Assembly (NCBI RefSeq): GCF_003597395.2
Contig: NC_133772.1
Span: forward strand, 142,756,221-142,820,220
Length of the DNA stretch: 64,000 bases
Source: Chelonoidis abingdonii
Lineage: Eukaryota; Chordata; Testudines; Testudinidae
Reading direction: 5' to 3'
In this document: one piece after another, positions 56,116 to 64,000 of the stretch
Numbering within the stretch: the first letter of the stretch is position 1
Layout of the letters: each line of letters starts with the position of its first letter
Translations under genes and position numbers: made by a program
The notes under the pieces: model-generated
What the model saw: the letters and a program-made list of their open reading frames with translations, nothing else
Told to the model about the DNA's origin: nothing
Database searches by the model: none

Positions 56116-56791
56116 NNNNNNNNNNNNNNNNNNNNNNNNNNNNNNNNNNNNNNNNNNNNNNNNNNNNNNNNNNNNNNNNNNNNNNNNNNNNNNNNNNNNN
56201 NNNNNNNNNNNNNNNNNNNNNNNNNNNNNNNNNNNNNNNNNNNNNNNNNNNNNNNNNNNNNNNNNNNNNNNNNNNNNNNNNNNNNNNNNNNNNNNNNNNN
56301 NNNNNNNNNNNNNNNNNNNNNNNNNNNNNNNNNNNNNNNNNNNNNNNNNNNNNNNNNNNNNNNNNNNNNNNNNNNNNNNNNNNNNNNNNNNNNNNNNNNN
56401 NNNNNNNNNNNNNNNNNNNNNNNNNNNNNNNNNNNNNNNNNNNNNNNNNNNNNNNNNNNNNNNNNNNNNNNNNNNNNNNNNNNNNNNNNNNNNNNNNNNN
56501 NNNNNNNNNNNNNNNNNNNNNNNNNNNNNNNNNNNNNNNNNNNNNNNNNNNNNNNNNNNNNNNNNNNNNNNNNNNNNNNNNNNNNNNNNNNNNNNNNNNN
56601 NNNNNNNNNNNNNNNNNNNNNNNNNNNNNNNNNNNNNNNNNNNNNNNNNNNNNNNNNNNNNNNNNNNNNNNNNNNNNNNNNNNNNNNNNNNNNNNNNNNN
56701 NNNNNNNNNNNNNNNNNNNNNNNNNNNNNNNNNNNNNNNNNNNNNNNNNNNNNNNNNNNNNNNNNNNNNNNNNNNNNNNNNNNNNNNNNNN
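56116..56791. other. Assembly gap (676 N)
   Basis: A run of unspecified bases. The long open frames spanning it on both strands consist of unknown residues and have no meaning. Confidence 1.
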
Positions 56792-56890
56792 GCTTCAGAG
56801 GTGCCAATGAAACAGTGGTAATTAGAAAATTAAGCAAAGCTTGTGGTTAAACAATTCAGATGGGGAAAGGGAGACACCACTTATAAAAAG

Positions 56891-57773
56891 TATCAGAGGG
56901 TAGGCCGTTGTTGTCTGGATCTGTAAAAGCAGCAAGAATCCTGTGGCCCTTATAGACTAACAGAACGTTTTGGAAAGCATGAAGCTTTCGTGGGTGATAC
57001 CACTTCATCAGATGCATGTGTGGAAATTTCCAGGGGGCAATGTGTGTATATATTATGCTAAAGCAAGTAGAGAGTACTACACACCACACCATAATAACTC
57101 TAGCTCATGGAACCAATCCATGCCAACAAACCTCGATGCCAACTTCTCCCACTTACCTACACCAGCGACATCATCACAGACCTAACCAGATCAGCCATGA
57201 CCATCAATCCGGTTCATTCACCTGCACGATCCACCAATTGTAATGATACGCCATCATATGCCAGCAATGCCCCTCTCTATGTAACATAGGCCAACTGGAC
57301 ATCCACTAACGGAAATAGTGATAAATTGACACAAATCAGAGATCAGGAAGATGGCAATTTATACCCAAAAACCTGTAGTCGAGAGCACTTCAACCTTCCC
57401 TGGCCACACTATAGCAGACCTTAAGGTGGCCATCCTGCGCAAAAAAACTTCAGGACCAGACTTCAAGAGTAAACTGCTGAGCTTCTGTTCATCTGCAAAT
57501 TGACACCATCAGCTCAGGATTAAAACAAAGACTGTGAATGGCTTGCCAACTACAAAACCAGTTTCGCCTCCTTGGTTTCACATCTCACTGCATTAGAACG
57601 GGCCTCATTCCTCCCTGATTGAACTAACCTCGTTATCTGTAGTTGCTTGCTACATATACCTGCCCCTGGAAATTTCCACTACATGCATCTGACGAAGTGG
57701 GTATTCACCCACGAAAGCTCATGCTCCAAAACGTCTGTTAGTCTATAAGGTGCCGCAGGATTCTTTGCCACTG
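56891..57773 (+). mobile_element. Compact Penelope-like derivative with inverted terminal repeats
   Basis: The left end 'tatcagagggtaggccg' and 'ggcccttatagactaacaga' recurs at 57665-57770 in inverse orientation ('tctgttagtctataaggtgc'). The arms are about 105-110 bp. The middle (57060-57560) contains degraded GIY-YIG-region code on the plus strand, for example 'YAIICQQCPSL' near 57250 followed by 'NIGQLD'. No RT is left. The flanks carry the same 8 bp, ATAAAAAG (56883-56890 and 57774-57781). Confidence 0.8.
57150..57560 (+). pseudogene. GIY-YIG endonuclease remnant in the compact Penelope derivative
   Basis: The translated fragments 'FTCTIHQL', 'YAIICQQCPSL' and 'NIGQLD' correspond to the family's sequence leading into GIY and YIG, with YIG changed to NIG. 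Downstream fragments such as 'EHFNLPWPHYSRP' fit the histidine-containing region. Stops are frequent. Confidence 0.65.
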
Positions 57774-57781
57774 ATAAAAAG

Positions 57782-58654
57782 TCAACCTGACTGAGCTTGA
57801 AAAAGTATAACCATCCCCTGTGTGTTTAGACATTTGGCCACTTTAATTTGGTAATCTCTCTCTTAAATGCTTCATCTTGCGAATTCTACATTACTTGTTA
57901 TCCATTATACCATGAAAAGTGGCTGTATTCAGGTCAAAATACCTCCTTTCTCCTCAGGAAGGAAATATTATCCAGTATTCACCAATGAGAATATGTCGCT
58001 TCTAAACATCTCTCATTAGAAGTGTGGGAATTCCTGTGTCATCCCAGCCAACCAATTCCATCTTACTCATGAAATCAATATTGCAGAACTACTGAGCACT
58101 GTAATGGCTCTAATTGTATTGCTCAAGAACCTTAAATTCACATTAGTCTCATTTAATACAACTAGAGGGAACACAAAGAGAATTGAGTTCTCTAAACTTG
58201 CTTGGATCTATTTTCCACAATGCCCTTCAGTGTGCAATTAATGTTAGATGGTAGACGGCAACAAGACTACATTTCCCTGAAGTGCATGTAGGCAGTGAGC
58301 AGACCTAATGAACGATTATTTCTGTTGATGGTAATGTTGAAGTGAGGATGGTGCCTTATGGTTTCTTCCCTGAAATACTTGTTTGTTAAAATAAAGATAG
58401 CATGGGAGTTTCTCTCCCTTGCATGGGAAATATTACTTCCACAGTGGCCTCTGTTTGAAAATTAGTACGTTCTGGAAGCTTCTACGCCTGGTAACTGAGA
58501 TTCTACACGGAGAGGAAATTCCTGCTTCTGCCTTCCTATCTGCAGAAGCTAGGCTGGTGTGTGATCCAATGTGTGAGGGAGAAGCGGGCGGGGGCAAGCT
58601 TTGAGGGTGTGTGGGGGAAACGATGCAGCTGCATGTATAATCGCTTGCAGTGGC
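57782..58654. other. No recognisable gene
   Basis: AT-rich DNA. Nothing recognised. Confidence 0.45.
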
Positions 58655-58738
58655 TCATCAGTGGGGATTGAACCTGGCTCCTTCTATACTAAAAGAATGG
58701 GGGGGGGGGGGGCGCTACCACCTGAGCTAAAGGAGGAA
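58655..58738 (-). repeat. tRNA-derived SINE or tRNA pseudogene
   Basis: The minus strand has 'tttagctcaggtggtagcgc' (A-box), a long C run (plus-strand G run at about 58699-58712) in place of part of the anticodon region, and 'ccaggttcaatccccac' (B-box). The 5' and 3' acceptor segments do not pair, so it is not a functional tRNA. Confidence 0.65.
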
Positions 58739-59350
58739 TGTCTTTAGCTGTTAGCAGTAGTAGATGATCTTTCTTCTACAGGCTGGTCCACATAGTAGGA
58801 GACTGATAACCCACACTGAACCAGTGGGCTACACGTGCAGAATTCATTTCCAGTGTGGACTATGGCAATGGATCCACACACATTTCTAGGTCTTTCCTAC
58901 TTTTGACACCTGCGAGCTTGGTCCAGCACTGCTGTGTAACCCAGGGTGGTGAGAGGATTCCTTACCACCTCCCTCCCTCTGGACCAACCCCGGTGTCTAA
59001 CCTAGGGAAGGGTTTGCTGCATGGTGCCGATCTGAAATACAGGACAGAAACTGCAGTAGCTCAGATGCCGTGTAAAGGTAACGTTGTCTTTTTAACGGTG
59101 ATCAGTGTACGATGCCCATTCCAGTCCCCACAATGGCTTCCTTTGTTTCTTTCCCGTTGGGATACTAGACCGTTCCCAGCTCTAGCTGACTAGGTAGGGA
59201 AGTTTTACTCACTGCTGGGGCACCCCCTTGTGGCTGCATCTGGGGATCAGTTCGGCCTGGTCTGATGCCACCTGCCTTTGCTGGCTGTCACTGCGGCCTT
59301 TCTTGCTCCCTCGGAGTCACAGGGCTTCCTCTCCATGGCTTGTCCCTCCA
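58739..59350. other. No recognisable gene
   Basis: A weak inverted pattern near 58780-58865 ('ggctggtccacatagt', 'ccagtgtggactatgg') may be a decayed MITE. I do not call it. Confidence 0.4.
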
Positions 59351-59351
59351 G

Positions 59352-59680
59352 CCGAGGGTGACCAGGTGTCTGGTTTTGGACTGGAACACCCGGTTGGAAA
59401 GGGATCCTGGCGGCTCCGCTCACATCGCTGACTGGGCTGTTGACTGACTGGCAGAGCCGTCGTGCTGCGCCGCAGCCGGCATGTCCAGCTCCTAGCCTTA
59501 GAGGTGGCCAGGGGGGTGCGTGTGCTGCCCTGCCCCCACATGCAGGCACAGCTCCCATTGGCTAGGTCAGGGCAGAGGAGAAACTAGCGAGCGCTCAGCA
59601 GGCGGCTGTGGAGGGGTCGTGCGGCGGATACCTCTCCCGCTGCTGCTTGTCCCTCTTCTCCTCAGGCTCAAGCTGCATCC
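59352..59680. other. GC-rich flank of the C-rich minisatellite
   Basis: It begins 'cgagggtgaccaggtgtctg', similar in its first bases to the hAT-MITE end at 30112, and is GC-rich to 59680. It may be part of a composite repeat with the array that follows. Frames here are compositional. Confidence 0.4.
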
Positions 59681-59681
59681 T

Positions 59682-60600
59682 CTCACTGCATCCCTCCTGG
59701 TCCCAACCCCTCCTCACCCCCATCCCCCTCACTGCATCCCTTCTGGTCCCACCCTCTGCATCCCCATCCCTCTCACTGCATCACTTCCTGTCCTAACCCC
59801 CCCTCACCCATCCCCCTCACTGCATCCCTCCTGGTCCCACCCTCTGCATCCCCATCCCTCTCACTGCATCACTTCCTGTCCTAACCCCCCTGCACCCCTA
59901 TCCCTCTCACTGCATTGCTTCCTGTCTCAACCCCCCCACACCTCCACCTCCCTCACTGCATCCATCTCTGTCCTACCCCCCTGCACCCTCATCTCCCTCA
60001 CTGCATCCCTCCTGGTCCCACTCTCTGCATCCCCATCCCTCTCACTGCATCACTTCCTGTCCTAACCCCCCTGCACCTCCATCCCCCTCACTCCATCCTT
60101 CCCAGTCCCAACCCTCCCTGCACCTCATCCCATCCCTTCTGGTCTCAACCCCCCTGCACTCCATCCCCGTTACTGCATCCCTCCTGGTCCCAACCCCCCT
60201 GAACTCTGATTCTCCTCACAGCATCCCTCCCCACCTCAGTCCCCCACACTCCCATCCCCCATCACTGCATCTCTTCTTGTCTCTACCCTTCCCCGCACCG
60301 TATCCTCTGTCACTGCATCCCTCCCAGTCCCAAGTCCCCCACACCCTGATTCCCCTCACGGCATCCCTCCCTGTCCCAACCCCCACATCCTCATCCCTCA
60401 TCACTGCATCCATCCTTGTCCCACCCCCTGCACCGCCATCCTCCTCACTGCATCCATCCTTGTCCCACCCCCTGCACCGCCATCCTCCTCACTGCATCCA
60501 TCCCTGTCCCACCTCCCGTACTCCCATCCCCCTCACTGCATCCATCCCCATCCCACCCCCCACACCCACTTCCCCCTCATTGCATCCCTCCCCCACCACC
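59682..60600 (+). repeat. C-rich minisatellite, about 44-bp unit
   Basis: The block 'ctcactgcatccctcctgg' plus 'tcccaacccccctgcacc' style sequence recurs about every 44 bp. Unit starts at 59682, 59728, 59772 and 59816 are spaced 46, 44 and 44 bp. About 20 variant copies run to 60600. A larger unit containing 'catcacttcctgtcctaacc' occurs at least three times. The minus strand is strongly G-rich. The 181-codon frame at 59520-60065 is part of this array. Confidence 0.9.
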
Positions 60601-60770
60601 TCCCTGTTGACTGTCCAGTTGGCAGCGCCACCGTGCAGTGGGCCTGGCAAGCTCCCTGATAGTTGTCACGCTGCGCAGCCCTGGGCTTAGAGATTAAAGG
60701 AAAATATGGGGGGAAAGTAAATGGCACATTAAAGTGCAAGCCCAATCGCAAGGATTTTAAATGAATCTGT

Positions 60771-61795
60771 AAACTCAGGGGTCATATTCTATGATTGCAG
60801 AATTACTACTGTAGTTCCTATTTTTAAGGAAGAGGGGAAAAGTGATCCGAGAAACTACAGCTGTTAGTTTGACCTCAATTGTATGCAGGGTCTTGGAACA
60901 AATTTTGAAAGAGAAAGTAGTTAAAGACATAGAGGAAAATGGTAACTTGAACAAAATGAAACACAGTTTTACAAAGGTAGATCATACCAGACCAGCATGA
61001 TTTCCTTCTCTGAGAAGATAACTGACTTTTTAGAAAAAGGAAAACTTACTTTCTGAATTTCAGTAAGGCATTTGATACCATTCCTCATGTGAAAATATTA
61101 ACTAAATTGGAGAAGATGGGGATTAATATGAGAACAGAAAGGTGGATAAGGAACTGGTTAAAGGAGAGAACACAATGGGTCATACTGAAAGGTGAACAGT
61201 CAGGATGGAGGGAGGTTACTAGTGGAGTTCCTCAGGGACTGGTCTTGGGACCAATCTTATTTAACATTTTTATTACAAAGCTTGGCACAAAAAGTGTGAG
61301 TGTGTTAATAAAATTTGCAGATGACTCAAAGTTGGGAGGTATCACCAATCCAGAGGAAGACCACATGTAATAGAAACTGGATGAAATTTAATAATGCAAA
61401 ATTCAAAGTCATGCATTTAGGGACTAACCAGAAGAATTTTTGCTATAAGCTGGGGATGTATCAGTTAGAAGTGACAGAGGAGGAGAAAGCCCTGGGTGTA
61501 TTGGTTGATCACAGGATGACTGAGCTGCCAATGTGGCACAGCTGTGAAAAAGGCTAATGCAGTCCTAGGATGTATCAGGCAAGGTATTTCCAGTAGAGAT
61601 AGGGAAGTGTTTGTACCATTATACAAAGCACTGGTGAAACCTTATCTGGAATACTGTGTGCAATTCTGGTCCCCCATGTTCAAGAAAGATTAATTCAAAT
61701 TGGAACAGGTGCAGAGAAGGGCTACTAGGATGATCTCAGGAATCAAAAACCAACCTTGAAATGAGAGTGAGAGTTTGGCTTGTTTAACCTAGACA
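60771..61795 (+). mobile_element. CR1 LINE fragment, first of three in series
   Basis: RT code is present (see below), followed by the downstream '[12 protein letters not shown]'-like block near 61650 and 'ACLT' near 61780. It ends where a second CR1 starts near 61800-61830. It is 5'-truncated, with at least one stop and a small deletion near 61370. Confidence 0.8.
61089..61370 (+). pseudogene. CR1 reverse transcriptase remnant with conserved FADD
   Basis: The 93-codon frame reads 'KLEKMGINMRTERWIRNWL', 'TSGVPQGLVLGPILFNIFI' and 'VLIKFADDSKLGGI'. The catalytic FADD is intact, unlike the copies at 26930, 48070 and 62375. The frame ends at a stop soon after ('EEDHM'), and the next frame (61315-61557) continues the protein, so a small frameshift separates them. 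Confidence 0.8.
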
Positions 61796-61799
61796 AAAG

Positions 61800-62670
61800 A
61801 AGGCTGAGGGGAGATATCTTTGAAAAGCCATGGAAGGTGGGAGAGATTACACAGGACTGGGAAAGGGCAAATATACTGCCAGTCTATAAAAAAGTGAAAT
61901 AAAGAAAACCCATGGAAATACAGACCAGTCAGCTTAATTTCAGTACCCAGAAAGGTAATGAAGCAAATAATTAAGCAATCAAGTTGCAAACACCTAAAGA
62001 TATTAAGGTGATAAGTAACAGTCAGCATGGATTTGTCAAGAACAAATCATGTCAAACCAAGCTAATAATTTTTTTGTCAGAGTAACAAGCCTTGTGGATG
62101 GGGGAAAGTGGTAGGTGTGTTATATCTTGATTTTAGTAAGGCTTTTGGAATTTTCTTGCATGATCTTCTCATACACAAACTAGGAAAATATGACCTAGAT
62201 GTAGCTACTATAAGGTAAGTGCATAACTGTTTGGAAAACTGTTCCCAGGGAGTAGTTATCAGTGGTTCACAGGCAGGGTGGAAGGGCATAACGAATGTGG
62301 TCCCACAGGGATCGGTTCTGAGTCCATTCAATATATTCATCTGTGGTTTAGACAATGGCATAGAGAGTACATTGATAAAGTTTGTGGACAATATCAAGCT
62401 AGGAGGGGTTGCAAGTGTTTGGAGGATAGGATTAAAATTCAAAATGATTGGGACAAACTGGAGCAAGGGTCTGAAGTAAATGCAAAGTACTCCACATAGG
62501 AAGGAACAATCAGTTGCACACATACAAAATGGGCAATGACTGCCTAGGAAGGAGCACTGCGGAAAGGGATCTGGGGGTCGTAGTGGATCACAAGCCAAAT
62601 ATAAGTCAACAGTGTAACACTATTGCAAAAAAAGCAAACATCATTCTGGGATGTATTAGCAGGAGTGTTG
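61800..62670 (+). mobile_element. CR1 LINE fragment, second of three
   Basis: It starts with a CR1 RT upstream block ('YTGLGKGKYTASL'-type coding near 61850), 'SQHGFVKNKSCQTKLI' near 62020 and the RT motif 'TLIKFVDNIKLGGV' near 62375, where FADD is changed to FVDN. It ends near 62670 with 'FWDVLAGVL'. It is a separate copy, since it repeats RT segments already present at 61089. Confidence 0.75.
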
Positions 62671-63222
62671 TAAGCACGACATGAGACGTAAACCTAACTG
62701 GCTTCAAGAGTGAGCTTGATAAGTTGATGGACGGGATGCTATGTTGAGACCACCTACAACAGCATGTAGCCGATCTGCCTCTGCAAGCAACAAATAACTC
62801 TCACTGCTGCTGATGGAACGCTAGGTGGGGAGGGCTCTGAATTATTACAGACAATCCTTTCCCAGCTGTCTGGCTGGTGGGTCTTGTCCACATGCTCGGG
62901 GTCTAACTGATCACCATATCTGGGGTCGCGAAGGAATTTTCCCCTGGGACAGATTGGCAGAGATCTGGGGGTGGGGGATTTGCCTTCCTTTGCAGCATGA
63001 GGCACAGGTCACTTGCAGGTTTAACTAGTGTAATGGTGGATTCTCTGTAACTTGAATCTTTAAATCATGATTTGAGAACTTCAGTGACTCAGCCAGAGGA
63101 TATGAGTTTGTTACAGGAGTGGGTGGGTAAGGGTCTGTGGCCTGCAGTGTGGAGGGGGTCAGACTCAATGATCATAATGGTCCTTTCTGACCTTAAAGTC
63201 TGTAAGTCTATGAGTCTAATTG
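62670..63222 (+). mobile_element. CR1/L3-type LINE 3' end, third of three
   Basis: It contains 'ttcaagagtgagcttgataa', 'tgggtcttgtccacatgctc', 'ggaattttcccctgggacag', 'acaggagtgggtgggtaagg', 'cagactcaatgatcataatg' and 'gaccttaaagtctgtaagtc', the order of the CR1-L3-type 3' UTR in amniotes. Confidence 0.75.
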
Positions 63223-63223
63223 G

Positions 63224-63300
63224 CCAGATCTTCAGCTGGAATAAATTGGTGTAGTTCCATTTAAATCAATTAGATTATGCAGATTTATGTCAGCTCTGGA
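63224..63300. repeat. Short palindromic repeat
   Basis: The segment 'gccagatcttcagctggaa' is partly complementary to 'atttatgtcagctctgga', with 'gtgtagttccatttaa' in the middle. Similar AT-rich stretches at 34805-34870 and 55801-55860 look like other fragments of one family. The class is unknown. Confidence 0.35.
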
Positions 63301-63694
63301 CGTGGACCATTTTTTCCCATTCTAGTCTCCAAAGTGACAAATCTGCTCTTACCTTAGATTTTAGCAAGGAAAATGCAGTAATATCTATTCTATATCTGAC
63401 TTCTGCATAAGCTGCCATTCTGGCACATGGATTGCTTTTACGTCGGGTTTCCTATCTGAATTGGGAATGTGTTTATTCAGTCACCTGCATCCGCTGCTCC
63501 TAACGCCATCTCAGTGCACATGTTTTTGGAAAGGACTCAGTTCATACAACTTCACTGAAAGAGCTAAAAATAAATTGAATTACCTCAGATTTCATATGAG
63601 TGTAATATTGTTAACATGCTTCCTCCCTGGTTGACTTGGCATAAAAATAAACACTAAACAGTACTACAAAACTCACTGTAACTTTGGTTTCTCA
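63301..63694. other. No recognisable gene
   Basis: Nothing recognised before the CR1 end. Confidence 0.45.
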
Positions 63695-64000
63695 TCTTAG
63701 AATATCAGGGTTGGAAGGGACCTCAGGAGGGATCTAGTCCAACCCCCTGCTCAAAGCAGGACCAATCCCCAACTAAATCATCCCAGCCAGGGCTTTGTCA
63801 AGTCTGACCTTAAAAACCTCTAAGGAAGGAGATTCCACCACTTCCCTAGGTAACCCATTCCAGTGCTTCACCATCCTCCTAGTGAAATAGTTTTTCCTAA
63901 TATCCAGCCCAGACTTCCCCCACTGCAACTTGAGACCATTGCTCCTTGTTCTGTCATCTGCTACCACTGAGAACAGTCTAGATTCATCCACTTTGGAACC
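63695..64000 (-). mobile_element. CR1 LINE 3' end, continues past the window
   Basis: The plus strand has 'agaatatcagggttggaagg', 'aaccccctgctcaaagcagg' and 'cagggctttgtcaagtctga'. The minus-strand frame 63991-63773 translates as the CR1 C-terminus ('[16 protein letters not shown]', '[20 protein letters not shown]'), open for 72 codons. This copy is less decayed than the others and is cut by the window edge. Confidence 0.85.

Noticed and set aside
56064..56850. Two open frames of more than 250 codons on opposite strands
   Set aside because: Nearly all residues are unknown because the frames cross the N gap.
58655..58738. Possible tRNA gene
   Set aside because: A- and B-boxes are present but a long homopolymer replaces part of the anticodon arm and the acceptor ends do not pair.
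58770..58870. Possible MITE with 'gtccacat' and 'gtggac' ends
   Set aside because: Too little inverted similarity and no target duplication.
59520..60065. 181-codon frame rich in Pro, His and Ser
   Set aside because: It is a translation of the C-rich minisatellite. The repetition explains the open frame.

Overview
This window looks like intergenic or intronic DNA from a vertebrate nuclear genome, most likely a cryptodiran turtle. I base that on composite tRNA/CR1-tailed SINEs of the tortoise Pol III type, many CR1 LINE copies, Penelope-like and DIRS retroelements, several LTR families of the kind found in turtle genomes, Harbinger-like (Chompy-type) and hAT MITEs, and old MIR/L2 relics. Family names come from recognition of sequence patterns, not from a database search. 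I found no host protein-coding exon, no intact tRNA, rRNA or miRNA gene, and no prokaryotic system. Almost every long reading frame is either decayed transposon code or low-complexity sequence.

Layout. 1-2390: AT-rich DNA with a CA microsatellite and an L2/MIR tail. 2391-6060: a nearly full-span Penelope-like element (minus strand; RT plus GIY-YIG remnants) split by a solo LTR and a SINE. 6232-7850: two SINEs around a solo LTR. 10421-11260: an RTE-type LINE end with an inserted short element. 12300-16100: MITEs, a CR1 end and a three-level nest (MIR, MITE, MITE). 16851-18310: a G-rich minisatellite with exact 139-bp tandem copies. 19286-21945: a MIR and two Penelope-type ends. 24140-28775: a CR1 carrying an LTR that itself carries two other LTRs, plus a MITE, and then an LTR with a polypurine tract. 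29340-30235: a solo LTR and a hAT MITE. 36083-43400: a decayed DIRS tyrosine-recombinase retrotransposon with nested insertions. 43645-49250: a MITE, and CR1 pieces split by an LTR that holds a hAT MITE. 50055-52958: a long hairpin, a MITE, a tRNA-like foldback and a SINE. 54832-57773: a hAT MITE, a sequence duplicated next to a 676-bp assembly gap, and a compact Penelope derivative with inverted ends. 58655-60670: a tRNA-like SINE and a C-rich minisatellite. 60771-64000: three successive CR1/L3-type plus-strand remnants and a minus-strand CR1 end.

The genes do not work together as a host system. What the sequence records is the relative age of insertions: MIR/L2 and CR1 are the older hosts, and LTRs and MITEs landed in them, often with target-site duplications that can still be read. 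The most notable items are the Penelope elements with inverted terminal repeats, the degenerate DIRS, the multi-level nests, two foldback repeats and a probable assembly duplication beside the gap.
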